From Synechococcus sp. CCY 0621 (lineage in GTDB: Bacteria; Cyanobacteriota; Cyanobacteriia; PCC-6307; Cyanobiaceae), in NCBI RefSeq assembly GCF_019038465.1, contig NZ_JAFKRH010000046.1:1-64000 (forward strand): DNA of 64,000 nt. The letters run 5' to 3'. The number at the start of each line of letters is the position of its first letter. The first letter of the stretch is position 1. Below, piece after piece: positions 31,970 through 40,574 of the stretch. The position numbers and the translations under genes are program-made. The notes under the pieces are model-generated. The model saw only the letters and a list, made by a program, of their open reading frames with translations. It was not told the origin of the DNA and searched no databases.

Positions 31970-32860
31970 ATGACACCCCTCTGGCAGCGCGAACCGGTGG
32001 GCGTGGTGGGCCTGGGGCTGATCGGGGGCTCCCTGGGGCTGGACCTGATGGCGGCCGGAGCGCAGGTGCGGGCCCTGGTGCACCGGCCGGCCACCGCCGC
32101 ACGGGCCAGGGAGCGCGGCCTGGCCACCGAGGTGAGCACCGATCCGGCCGTACTGGCTGGCTGCGGGCTGGTGGTGCTGGCCCTGCCCCTCGACCGCCTG
32201 CTGGATCCGCATCCCGCCCTGGTGACGGCCCTGCCGGTTGGGGCGGTGGTCACCGATGTGGGCTCGGTGAAGGGGCCGGTGCTGCGCTGCTGGCGGGGGG
32301 TGCTGGCGGGGGCCGGCGACGGCCCTGGTGCGTCCCGCTTCGTGGCTTCCCATCCGATGGCCGGCACCGCCCGGGCCGGGGTGGAGGCGGGGGAGGCCGG
32401 CCTGTTCCGCGGCAGGCCCTGGGTGGCAACTCCCGAGGCCGGCACCGATCCGGCGGCGCTGCAGGCGGTGCGGGAGCTGGCGGAGGCGCTTGGGGCGCGC
32501 TGGCTCTGCTGCGGCGCCGAGGCCCATGACCGCGCCGTGGCCCTGATCTCCCACCTGCCGGTGTTGGCGGGGGCGGCCCTGCTGCAGGCGGCCGATGCCG
32601 GGGGCGGCGAGATCGCGGCCGGGGCGGAGCTGGTGCGGGCCCTGGCCTCCACTGGCTTTGCCGACACCACCCGCGTCGGCGGCGGCAATCCGGAGCTGGG
32701 GATGTTGATGGCGCGCGCCAACCGGGCGGCGTTGCTGGAGGCCCTGGATCACTACCGCCAGTCCCTCGCATCCCTGGAAGCGATGGTGGTGGGGGAGGAA
32801 TGGTCGGCCCTGCAGCAGTCGCTGGCGCGCAGTCAGGCGCTGCGGCCGGACTTTCTCTGA
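31970..32860 (+). CDS. tyrA: Prephenate/arogenate dehydrogenase
   Basis: The 296-residue enzyme makes tyrosine from arogenate or prephenate. The NAD(P) fold is at GVVGLGLIGGSLGLDLM; VTDVGSVKGPVL and FVASHPMAGTARAG hold the substrate and catalytic histidine region, and LISHLPVLAGAALL follows. Cyanobacterial TyrA enzymes usually prefer arogenate and NADP; the sequence alone does not prove this. It has no fused chorismate mutase or ACT domain. Confidence 0.94.
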   Translation: MTPLWQREPVGVVGLGLIGGSLGLDLMAAGAQVRALVHRPATAARARERGLATEVSTDPAVLAGCGLVVLALPLDRLLDPHPALVTALPVGAVVTDVGSVKGPVLRCWRGVLAGAGDGPGASRFVASHPMAGTARAGVEAGEAGLFRGRPWVATPEAGTDPAALQAVRELAEALGARWLCCGAEAHDRAVALISHLPVLAGAALLQAADAGGGEIAAGAELVRALASTGFADTTRVGGGNPELGMLMARANRAALLEALDHYRQSLASLEAMVVGEEWSALQQSLARSQALRPDFL

Positions 32861-32911
32861 ACTCGGGATGCCGATAGGCTCCCAACGACTCCATGGCATC
32901 CGGGCCGGGTG

Positions 32912-34024
32912 ATGAAGACCAGGCCATCGAGACAATCCCAGCGCCTCCGCAGCGCTGCCGGCAGCAGCGGCATCCGCAGCAGGCGGATCAGGCCCGGATC
33001 CTCACCGGGTGCCGTGGTGTTCGTGGGCGAGCAACGGTTGGCGAAGGTGCAGATCGATGTCATCCACTACGACGGGGACGGCTGGTCGGAAGAGCTGGAT
33101 GTGTCGGTGCGAAGTTGCGCTGACGTGGTGCGCCAGGACAGCATCACCTGGATGAACGTCAGTGGCGTTCATGACGTCGACCTGGTGGAGCGCCTCGGCG
33201 AGTGCTTCGGCATCCATCCGATGACACTGGAGGACATCGCCAACACCACCCAGCGGCCCAAGGTGGAGGAGTTTCCGGGCTACGTCTTCATGGTGCTGAA
33301 GATGATCGCCTTCAACGAAGACAGCCAGAACATTGATATCGAACATGTGAGTGTGATCCTCGGTGATCACTTCGTGATCTCCTTCCTCGAGGATGATGGC
33401 GATGTCTTTGATGGGGTCCGTGATCGCATCCGGGCCTCCAGTGGCCGCATCCGCTGGATGAAGGCCGATTACCTCGCCTACTCCCTGCTGGACGCCGTTG
33501 TCGACCATTACTTCCTCGCCGTGGAGCGGATGGGCGACATCATCGAGGAGGTGGATGACCGGCTACTGGAAGATCCCCACCCCGGAGACATCAAGGAGAT
33601 CCACAGCCTCAAGCGGTCGATCCTGAGCCTGCGCAAAGCCGTCTGGCCGATCCGGGAGGAGGTGGCCATGATCTGCAAGAGCGAATCTTCGCTGCTGTCG
33701 GCTGATTGTCGGGTGTTCTGGCGTGATCTTTACGACCACTGCATCCAGATCATCGATCTGGTGGAAACCCACCGCGACATTCTCGGCGGCATGCACGACA
33801 CCTATCTGTCGACCCTCAGCCACCGCATGAACGAGGTGATGAAGGTGCTGACGATCATCTCGACGATCTTCATTCCGCTCACGTTCATTGCCGGTGTCTA
33901 TGGCATGAACTTCAAGGAGATGCCCGAGCTGGAGTGGCGCGGTGGGTACTACTCGGTGTGGGCGGTGATGATCGTGATCGGCGTCAGCCTGTACCTCTTT
34001 TTCCGTCGCAAGCAGTGGCTCTGA
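32912..34024 (+). CDS. corA: CorA-type magnesium/cobalt transporter
   Basis: The 370-residue protein ends with two transmembrane helices; the pore motif YGMNF follows the first (FIPLTFIAGVYGMNFKEMP), as in CorA channels that import Mg2+. The long cytoplasmic N-terminal domain includes HPMTLEDIANTTQRPKVEEF, a conserved stretch. The ATG at 32912 is taken; a GTG one codon upstream is equally possible. The first 35 residues are basic and not typical of the family, so a start further in is conceivable. Confidence 0.93.
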   Translation: MKTRPSRQSQRLRSAAGSSGIRSRRIRPGSSPGAVVFVGEQRLAKVQIDVIHYDGDGWSEELDVSVRSCADVVRQDSITWMNVSGVHDVDLVERLGECFGIHPMTLEDIANTTQRPKVEEFPGYVFMVLKMIAFNEDSQNIDIEHVSVILGDHFVISFLEDDGDVFDGVRDRIRASSGRIRWMKADYLAYSLLDAVVDHYFLAVERMGDIIEEVDDRLLEDPHPGDIKEIHSLKRSILSLRKAVWPIREEVAMICKSESSLLSADCRVFWRDLYDHCIQIIDLVETHRDILGGMHDTYLSTLSHRMNEVMKVLTIISTIFIPLTFIAGVYGMNFKEMPELEWRGGYYSVWAVMIVIGVSLYLFFRRKQWL

Positions 34025-34187
34025 AGAGTGGCTCAGCGGCATCCGGTCGGCGCTCACCCAAGGGATGTAGCAACCGCCACTGGCTTTGGTATTTGTTCCC
34101 CTGCGCTAAGGATCATTGCCACCGTCTGGGGTCCGTGGGCAATGGCCGTTGCCGTTTCTAGCGTTGGAGAGCCATCAGTGAACGACC

Positions 34188-34586
34188 GTGAGTTTTCTGA
34201 GCGAAGCCATGCAACTCCTGAAGGAGGCCGGCGCTGCGGCGGGCCTGTCGGAAGGGGCCATCAAGTGCCATGCCGGCTGCTATCGGGAGAACCTGTCCCG
34301 CTGCAACGACGCCATGCTCCAGTACGAGCGGGTCTGGCTGCAGCAGCAGTTGCGGGCCCTGCGCGATTGCCAGGGCCATCCAGTGTTGATGGACCGGGTG
34401 GGGGGCGAGGAGCGTCTCAACGGGCTGGTGTCCCAGAGCGTGCTGTTCCAGCTGCTGCTGCAGAACGAATTCGCCAGGCGGGGCCTGACACCGGTCGACC
34501 ACCATGGCCCGGTCGTGGCCGCCGAGGAGGCCTGGGAGATCACCAGCGTGCAGGTGAAGCGTGAGTGGGGCATCCTGCCGGTCTGA
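34188..34586 (+). CDS. Conserved hypothetical protein
   Basis: The 132-residue soluble protein starts at a GTG (an ATG seven codons later is possible). It has AIKCHAGCYRENLSRCNDAM with three cysteines, but no domain I recognise. Its last 22 bp overlap the start of the ATP-grasp gene, which suggests translational coupling and a shared task. The 163 bp before it show no clear motif. Confidence 0.65.
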   Translation: MSFLSEAMQLLKEAGAAAGLSEGAIKCHAGCYRENLSRCNDAMLQYERVWLQQQLRALRDCQGHPVLMDRVGGEERLNGLVSQSVLFQLLLQNEFARRGLTPVDHHGPVVAAEEAWEITSVQVKREWGILPV

Positions 34587-35524
34587 TCGCGCTGCTGCAC
34601 CTGGGGCGGATCCACGACGAGACGCCGGCCCTGCGGGCCTTCCTCGCCGATCGCGGCATTGCCAGTGAGCTGGTACCCCTGCCATCACCCACCGACGGCG
34701 CCACCACCGACTGGGGGCGCTTCGATCGGGTCAGCGTGCGCGACTGCCGCGAAAGCCATCGCCACCCCGACTTCCTTCCCCGCATCAGCGCCCTGGCGGA
34801 ACAGCTCGAGGGCCTCGGGGTGCCGCTGGTCAATCCGCTGCCGGTGATCCAGGCGGGTCACGCCAAGAGTGCTTACCTGCCCCAGCTGGGGCGGGAGGGG
34901 GTGGCCCTGATCCCGAGTCGCTGGCTGCCCCGGGGCTGGCGCGGTTCGCTGGCGGCGCTTCTGGAGGCGTGCGGCTGGGGCGAGGCGGTGCTCAAGCCGG
35001 CGATCGGCGCCAGGAGCTGGAACACCTACCGGGTGCGCCGTGCGGGCCCTCGCCTGGCGATCACCGCGGCCGATGGCAGTGCGGCTGTGGCGGCCGCGGA
35101 CGCCGATGGCTGGCTGGAGCGGCTGGCGCGGGACGGGGAGGTGTGCCTGCAGCGCTTCCTGCCCCAGATCTGCCAGGCGGGGGAGCTCAGCGCGGTGTTT
35201 CTGGGCGGAGAGTTCTCCCACGCCGTGGTCAAGAGCGTGGCGGCAGGGGGCTGGATCGCCCACGAAGGGTTCGGGGGCCGCAACCGGCTGGGGAAGGCGA
35301 GTGCGGCGGATCGGCGCTGGGCCGCTGCGGTGGAGGAGCGCCTGCGCCGGCGCTTCGGCGTGCTGCCCTACGCCCGCATCGACGGGATCCGCGACGAGGG
35401 CGGCGAGCTGCTGCTGCTGGAGTGTGAGCTGGTGATCCCCCGGCTGTTCCTCAGCGAGGGGGAAGCCTTCGGCCGTTATGCCGACGTCCTGGTGGGGCCC
35501 ACCAGCACCCGCATGGCCTGGTAG
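34565..35524 (+). CDS. ATP-grasp enzyme, RimK/glutathione synthetase-like
   Basis: The 319-residue protein has an N-terminal nucleotide-like domain and an ATP-grasp core: EAVLKPAIGARSWNTYRV supplies the ATP-binding lysine and glycine region, and LLLLECELVIPRLFLSE the metal-binding acidic end. Such enzymes join a carboxylate to an amine through an acyl phosphate. Substrates are unknown. The start is a GTG at 34565 inside the end of the previous gene. The 3' end overlaps the convergent gene by 49 bp. Confidence 0.75.
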   Translation: MGHPAGLIALLHLGRIHDETPALRAFLADRGIASELVPLPSPTDGATTDWGRFDRVSVRDCRESHRHPDFLPRISALAEQLEGLGVPLVNPLPVIQAGHAKSAYLPQLGREGVALIPSRWLPRGWRGSLAALLEACGWGEAVLKPAIGARSWNTYRVRRAGPRLAITAADGSAAVAAADADGWLERLARDGEVCLQRFLPQICQAGELSAVFLGGEFSHAVVKSVAAGGWIAHEGFGGRNRLGKASAADRRWAAAVEERLRRRFGVLPYARIDGIRDEGGELLLLECELVIPRLFLSEGEAFGRYADVLVGPTSTRMAW

Positions 35525-36186
35525 CCGTCGAGGCTGGGCGGCTCGCTCTCGGGAAGCTCCTCGGAGCGCAGGGCCACGGCCACGGTGGCAACCCAGGGGC
35601 GTGTACCGGCGTCGGTGGGGAACACCAGCACCACGGTGCCGCCCGAGGGGGTGGTGGCGGGATCTTCCGCCACGATCTCCTGGGCCACGCGGGTGCGGCG
35701 GCACTGCAGGGCACGGGACTCCAGCAGGGCCACGAACTCGCCGCTGCTCCAGCGGGCCTCGCTGCCCTGGCAGGGGAAGCGCTCGCTGAGGGCGGCGACA
35801 CCGAGCTCCTCGATGGCGCTGCTGCGCCGGGCATCCCAGACGAGCAGCAGGCTGGCGTCATGGCTGAGGGCGTTCTGCTCCACCCGCTCGCGGTCGAGCA
35901 CGAGCCGCCGCTCCAGGCCCTGCTTCTCCGCTGGCATCGACAGGCAGACCTTGAGGGCCTGGGCCACCTCGCAGCTGCGACCTTCGCAGAAGCCCCGGTG
36001 GGCCGTGAGGATGTCGTCGGCGGCGGCCACGATCTCCAGGGCCGGCAGGCTCTGGCTCAGGTTCTGCATCATCGCGTTGAACAGCACACCCCCATCACCG
36101 AAGGGGCCGCGGTCGGGATCGGTGGCTGCGAGCATCTGATCGATGGCGGAGCGCACCAGCTCCCGCCTCCAGGTCAGATACGTCAT
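35476..36186 (-). CDS. Hypothetical protein
   Basis: The 236-residue protein has no domain I recognise. It starts MTYLTWRRELVRSAIDQMLA and contains AHRGFCEGRSCEVAQALKV and GTVVLVFPTDAGTRPWVATV; no signal peptide or membrane span is visible. Upstream lies a comparatively AT-rich 120 bp, likely its promoter. The 3' end overlaps the ATP-grasp gene by 49 bp. Confidence 0.65.
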   Translation of the reverse strand: MTYLTWRRELVRSAIDQMLAATDPDRGPFGDGGVLFNAMMQNLSQSLPALEIVAAADDILTAHRGFCEGRSCEVAQALKVCLSMPAEKQGLERRLVLDRERVEQNALSHDASLLLVWDARRSSAIEELGVAALSERFPCQGSEARWSSGEFVALLESRALQCRRTRVAQEIVAEDPATTPSGGTVVLVFPTDAGTRPWVATVAVALRSEELPESEPPSLDGYQAMRVLVGPTRTSA

Positions 36187-36306
36187 GGGAATTCGCTCCT
36201 GGTGCAGTTTTTTTCAGTGTGTCTCGCGTGGCAGAAACCAGCCACGACCCGTTACATTCCCCGCTTTTTGTATCGAGATTTACGAAATCTTGTGTGGGAT
36301 CCGTGA

Positions 36307-37044
36307 TCAATGGGCCCCTGGCCCGTTGGAGCAAGGCGCGACGTGGCGCCGCAGCCGCAGCATCGGCGTCTCGCCCTCGAAGCCTTCGTCATAGGTGGTG
36401 GGCTCCAGTTGCCCTTGCCACCCCGGCGGCAGGCCGGCCAGCAGGGGCTCCACCCATGGATGCACCCGGGGGTGGCGTTCGATCGTGTGGGCCGGATAGA
36501 TCCGCAGCTCCTGCCGGCTCACCCGCAGCAGTTCGGCCAGGGCGCGCCGGTGCCAGTCGAGGTCGAAGTCGGGCTGTTCGCTGAGGCCGCCGTCGGCGAT
36601 CGGGGCGTAACAGAAGAGGAGATGGCCGCAGAGCACCAGATCGAAGCTGGCCGCCTCAAAGGGAAGGGAGGGCAGCGCCGCGGCGCGGTAGGCCTGGGGA
36701 TGGTCCCGCCGGTCGGCCAGAAAGGTTTCGAGGGCCTCCATCTTTCCCTGGCGAAACCGGGCCTGGTCGAAGTCCGGCCGCAGCGTCGGGCTCAGGGCCA
36801 GGCGCTCCATGGTGAAGGCGACGTCGTCGCGGCAGCGGCTCTCCAGCTCTGGCAACGACAGGGTGTAGAGGGGATCGGCCGCCACGCTCTCCACCCCGGC
36901 GGCGCGGGCCAGGGCGGTGAAGGAACCGGGTCCGCCGGGGCAATCGAGCACCCGCTGGCCCCGCCAGTCCGCCAGATCGAGGTTGAAGAACGCCAGCGCG
37001 TCAGCCCCGGTGCGACCGAAGAACACCACCCTTGGCAGATCCAT
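36307..37044 (-). CDS. SAM-dependent methyltransferase-like protein
   Basis: The 245-residue protein has a class I methyltransferase opening, QRVLDCPGGPGSFTALARAA, in place of the usual DxGxGxG, and FDLVLCGHLLFCY around motif IV. Substrate unknown. In this family the cysteine-containing motif I often occurs in proteins annotated only as methyltransferase-domain, so the activity is inferred. It lies 9 bp downstream of the META-domain gene. Confidence 0.72.
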   Translation of the reverse strand: MDLPRVVFFGRTGADALAFFNLDLADWRGQRVLDCPGGPGSFTALARAAGVESVAADPLYTLSLPELESRCRDDVAFTMERLALSPTLRPDFDQARFRQGKMEALETFLADRRDHPQAYRAAALPSLPFEAASFDLVLCGHLLFCYAPIADGGLSEQPDFDLDWHRRALAELLRVSRQELRIYPAHTIERHPRVHPWVEPLLAGLPPGWQGQLEPTTYDEGFEGETPMLRLRRHVAPCSNGPGAH

Positions 37045-37053
37045 ACGTGCCTC

Positions 37054-37845
37054 TCAGGGCCCCGGAACGCGCCGCAGGCTGAGGGCGATGGCGCCGTCGG
37101 CCCGGCGCAGCTCCAGGGACTCGCCTTCGAGTCGCAGGCTGGAGGCCGTCGGCAGGGCGGCCAGGAACTGCTGCTCCTGCTCCATCACCCCGGCGCCGGC
37201 GCAGCGCTTTCTGGTCGCCACCGGGGTGCCGATGCGCAGGCGGGAGCCCTCCAGCCGCACCGGCGCCGTGAAGCGGTTGCAACCCGCCGAACCGGCTAGT
37301 TGGCCGGCCTTGACGACCCGCAGCGAAAGGCTGGTGCCCAGGATCGGGCTCACCAGCGCCTGGCGGCCGTTGTTGAACCCCGCCACCCGCCAGGTGCTGC
37401 CCACCAGCCGCTGCGACTGGGCCACCAGCTCCAGCAGGGTCCGGCCGTCGGCCGAGAGCAGCCGCAGGCGCTCGCCGTCGAGGCGGAAACCCCGGCTGCT
37501 GGTGAGCGCCGTCTGGAAGGCTTCGGCCTGCTGCATCACCGCCGGCGGGCAGGCCATCTTGGTGCTCAGGCCCCGGGCCGACACCTGCAGGCCCGTCCCC
37601 CGGACCGTGACGGGGGCGCCGAAGCGGTTGCAGCCGTCGCTGCCCGCCACCCGGCCAGCCTCGAAGCGCAGGGTGATGCTGGTGCCGTTCTGGGGCTGGC
37701 GCTGCCCCAGCCGCTCCAGCACCCAGGCGGTGCCTTCCAGCGGGGCAGGGGAGGGTGTCGCCGCCAGCGCAGCGGTTTGCGGCGCCGCCGCCAGGAGGGC
37801 CAGCAGGGCGACCAGTGGCCGCAGGCCCAGGTGTTGGCTGTTCAT
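37054..37845 (-). CDS. Secreted protein with two META (HslJ-like) domains
   Basis: The 263-residue protein has a signal peptide (LVALLALLAAAPQTAALA) followed by two copies of the META/HslJ fold. The first holds TAWVLERLGQ and GSDGCNRFGAPV; the second holds STWRVAGFNN and GSAGCNRFTAPV. Both keep the GCNRF core and a late paired Cys (MACP, RCAG). HslJ is an envelope lipoprotein linked to novobiocin resistance in E. coli; here a periplasmic role is likely, function unknown. It lies just before a small membrane protein. Confidence 0.82.
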   Translation of the reverse strand: MNSQHLGLRPLVALLALLAAAPQTAALAATPSPAPLEGTAWVLERLGQRQPQNGTSITLRFEAGRVAGSDGCNRFGAPVTVRGTGLQVSARGLSTKMACPPAVMQQAEAFQTALTSSRGFRLDGERLRLLSADGRTLLELVAQSQRLVGSTWRVAGFNNGRQALVSPILGTSLSLRVVKAGQLAGSAGCNRFTAPVRLEGSRLRIGTPVATRKRCAGAGVMEQEQQFLAALPTASSLRLEGESLELRRADGAIALSLRRVPGP

Positions 37846-37861
37846 CGTGATCACGGGCAAC

Positions 37862-38011
37862 TCAGGACCCCAGGCGGGCGGCGATCCAGGCGCCCATGCC
37901 GCCGGCGGAGGGGTGGGGCACCGCGTCGCGGTCGACCCACCAGAGCGAGAGCGCCAGCACGTTCAGTCCCACAACCAGGGCGTAGATCCGCCAGCCTTCC
38001 GGCAGCTTCAT
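37862..38011 (-). CDS. Small single-span membrane protein
   Basis: This 49-residue open frame starts MKLPEGWRIYALVVGLNVLA, with one transmembrane helix near residues 9-25 and a polar tail. It fits tightly between the metallophosphoesterase (55 bp upstream) and the META gene (16 bp downstream), all in one direction. I do not recognise a family. Confidence 0.5.
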   Translation of the reverse strand: MKLPEGWRIYALVVGLNVLALSLWWVDRDAVPHPSAGGMGAWIAARLGS

Positions 38012-38066
38012 GACATCGGCTTGCGATGGCGGCGACGATAGAACTGCCGGCGCGGTCCCCGCCAGT

Positions 38067-39119
38067 TCAGGCGCTGGGCCGCCGTTGCAGCTCCCGGCCG
38101 GCGGCATCGCGGAGCGAACGGGGCAGCCGTTGCGGGTCGATGCGCCGCAGGGTGCGCAGATCGAAGCTGGTGTCCACCAGCCGGGGCGGGCTGCCGACCA
38201 GATCCAGCACGGTGAGGGTCTGGAAGGGGGTGGTGGTCTGGCCCAGCAGCCGGCGGGGGCCGCTGCCCATGGCGCCGAGGTGGAACAGGTCCAGCTGGCC
38301 CAGGCGGGCCGGGAAGTAGGCGTGCTGATGGCCACTCACGTAGCCCTCCACCCCATGGCGCTCCAGCAGCTGCTGCAGGGCCGCCGCCTGCGCCAGCACC
38401 TCCCCGGGCCGGTCGCGGCCCTGGCTGACGGCCCGCAGCGGCAGGTGGCCCACCACCAGGCGCCGGCTGGCGGAGCGGGCGGCGGGGCCCGCCAGGATTC
38501 GCTCGGCCCAGCGCCATTGCTCCGCCGGCACCTGGGCGGTGGAGGCGTCCCAGACCAGCACGAACACGTCGTCCTGGCGGATGGCGTAGTGGAAAGGAAA
38601 GTTGCCGCTGTCGACGAAGCGCAGACCGAGGCTGTCGCGGCGCGCCCGCCAGAAGCGGGCCGCCTCGGCGCGGTCGTCGGCGAACAGGAAGCGGCCAGCG
38701 GCGCTGGCGCCGGAGGCATCGTGGTTGCCCATGGCCGGCGCGAACGGCAGGCCAGCACGGCGCAATGGGGCGAGCACGCTGCGATCGAAGCCCGCCCACA
38801 TGGCGGCCAGCCGCTGGCGGCCCAGTCCCGCCTTCTGGCCCGCCACCATGTCGCCGGCGCAGATCACCAGGTCCGGGCGCAGGGGTGGGATCAGGGCCAC
38901 ACCGCGGTGCACCTCGTCGATGTAGGTGGTGGAGCCGTAGGCGGCGTTGAGATCGCTGATCAGCACCAGGCGGGTGCCGCTGCGGGGCGGGGCCGCCAGG
39001 CCGGCGGCGGCAGTGATAGCGGCCCGGACCGTGGCCGGTTTCCAGACCTGCCAGAGACCAGCCCCGAGGGCCAGGCCGGAGAGGGAGAGCAGCTGGCGTC
39101 GGCCGAGGGGTGGTGGCAT
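38067..39119 (-). CDS. Exported calcineurin-like metallophosphoesterase
   Basis: The 350-residue protein has an N-terminal RRQLLSLSGLALGAGLW segment that looks like a Tat or Sec signal. The metal-binding motifs follow: DLNAAYG, CAGDMVAGQ, APAMGNHDASG, LVVGHLPLRA and YVSGHQHAYF, in the usual order for two-metal phosphoesterases. The first motif reads DLN rather than DxH, so one metal ligand may differ. Substrate unknown; probably periplasmic. Confidence 0.82.
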   Translation of the reverse strand: MPPPLGRRQLLSLSGLALGAGLWQVWKPATVRAAITAAAGLAAPPRSGTRLVLISDLNAAYGSTTYIDEVHRGVALIPPLRPDLVICAGDMVAGQKAGLGRQRLAAMWAGFDRSVLAPLRRAGLPFAPAMGNHDASGASAAGRFLFADDRAEAARFWRARRDSLGLRFVDSGNFPFHYAIRQDDVFVLVWDASTAQVPAEQWRWAERILAGPAARSASRRLVVGHLPLRAVSQGRDRPGEVLAQAAALQQLLERHGVEGYVSGHQHAYFPARLGQLDLFHLGAMGSGPRRLLGQTTTPFQTLTVLDLVGSPPRLVDTSFDLRTLRRIDPQRLPRSLRDAAGRELQRRPSA

Positions 39120-39156
39120 GGCGGCAACGTGGCGATCCAACGCTCAGGGTGGCCCT

Positions 39157-40458
39157 TCAGGGCGCCACGCGCCGGAATCCGTAGCCCAGGTAATCGAAGC
39201 CGCTCACCCGGCCGGCGCTATCGCTGGCGAACGGCACCTGCACCGGTGCGGAGAGCACCCCGGGCCAGAGCAGGTGGAAGGTGTCGCCGTTCCAGGGGGT
39301 CAGCGGAGCCCGGTAGCGGGCCGGACCGGCCAGCACCTCCAGGGAACCGTTGTGCTCGGCCACCGTCCAGGTGCCCCACAGGTCGTTGATGTAGGTGCCG
39401 GTGTAGGCCGCCAGGGGCCGGGACGGCGGCTTCGCATCGGCGGGCCTGGGCCCGGATCCTGGGTTGCAGGTCGGCCTCGCCGGGGCGGCCGTGAGGTTGC
39501 GGTTGGCCAGGATCGCCACGGCGAAGCGCTTCTGGGGCACCACCAGCAGCAGGGTGCGCACGCCATCAAGGGCGCCGCCCTTCTCCAGCACCTTGAGGCC
39601 GTTGTAGTGGTACACCCCCCAGCCGGGGGCGTAGTCGAAGCCGGAGTCGGCATCGATGGGGGGGAACTCGGCGAAGCCCGGCTCCTCGGCGATCACCGGC
39701 TCGAACATCGCCTTGACGGCCGTCTCCGAGAGCACCCGCCGGCCATCGATCTCGCCGCCGCGGGCCAGCAGGGTGAGGAAGCGGCCCAGGTCGTTGGCGC
39801 TGCTGGCGAAGCCGCCGGCGGCGATGAACAGGGCGCTGAGGTTGGGGGGCACCACCTGCAGGCGATCCCCCACCAGGGCATGGGAGCGGCTCACATCGGT
39901 GAGGCTGCCGGGGACGGCGGCGCTGCCGACCAGGGTGCTGGCCACGCCCGTGCGGGTCATGGCCAGGGGCTCGAAGATCAGGCTGCGGGTGAGTTCGGGG
40001 AAGGGCTGGCCGCCGGCCTTCGCTGCCAGCTCACCGGCGAGGAAGAAGCCGATGTTGGAGTAGGCAGGGCGGTCGCGGAAGGAGGTGGCGGGCTCCACGT
40101 AGCGGATCCGGAGCAGCACGTCGGCGTCGCCGTAGCCGAGGTGATCGAAGAGGTCGCCGAAGAAAGCGGGGAAGCCGGCGCGGTGCGTGAGCAGATCCCG
40201 GGCATTCACCCAACGGCCCGCATAGGCGTCATGGAGGCGGAAGTCCGGCAGCAGCGACACCATCGGCTGCTCCCAGTCCAGCTTCCTGCGATCCACCAGG
40301 GCGGCCACCGTGGCGGCGGTGAAGGTCTTGGAGACGCTGGCCAGCTGGAACACCGTGTCGGCGGTGGTGGGGGCGCCGGTGGCCAGATCGCGCACCCCGA
40401 AGCCCTCCACCAGCGTCAGCCGGCCGTCCTGCACCAGGGCGATGGCGGCTCCGGGCAC
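39157..40458 (-). CDS. Class C beta-lactamase-like serine hydrolase (N terminus disrupted)
   Basis: The 433-residue frame keeps S-V-S-K in FQLASVSKTFTAATV, Y-S-N in RPAYSNIGFFLAG, and a late Lys-Gly-Gly (EKGGALDGV), so the active site is complete. The frame starts at a GTG within the mature domain. A fitting signal peptide (MKRLPGVRVLLLALVLAA) begins at the ATG at 40578 in the same frame, but a TGA at 40507-40509 cuts it off. That ATG overlaps the RND gene stop codon as ATGA. Two compensating indels or one nonsense change would explain this. As it stands, export and perhaps function are lost. Confidence 0.7.
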   Translation of the reverse strand: MPGAAIALVQDGRLTLVEGFGVRDLATGAPTTADTVFQLASVSKTFTAATVAALVDRRKLDWEQPMVSLLPDFRLHDAYAGRWVNARDLLTHRAGFPAFFGDLFDHLGYGDADVLLRIRYVEPATSFRDRPAYSNIGFFLAGELAAKAGGQPFPELTRSLIFEPLAMTRTGVASTLVGSAAVPGSLTDVSRSHALVGDRLQVVPPNLSALFIAAGGFASSANDLGRFLTLLARGGEIDGRRVLSETAVKAMFEPVIAEEPGFAEFPPIDADSGFDYAPGWGVYHYNGLKVLEKGGALDGVRTLLLVVPQKRFAVAILANRNLTAAPARPTCNPGSGPRPADAKPPSRPLAAYTGTYINDLWGTWTVAEHNGSLEVLAGPARYRAPLTPWNGDTFHLLWPGVLSAPVQVPFASDSAGRVSGFDYLGYGFRRVAP

Positions 40459-40574
40459 GGCGTATTCGGCCAGGCCCAGCGGCCGATGCGGCGGGCCGCG
40501 GCGGCATCAACGCCGCTGCCGGGGTGCGGCCAGGACCAGGGCCAGCAGGAGCACCCGCACCCCAGGAAGACGCT

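Noticed and set aside
31927-32721. Minus-strand N-terminal extension of the helicase-like protein over tyrA
   Set aside because: It opposes the whole tyrA gene, and the extension is Ser/Arg/Pro-rich without family similarity. The ATG at 31926 gives a natural start.
36275-36289. Hairpin AGATTT-CGT-AAATCT as a terminator after the methyltransferase gene
   Set aside because: No U-tract follows on the minus strand and the stem is weak, so it was not listed as a terminator.
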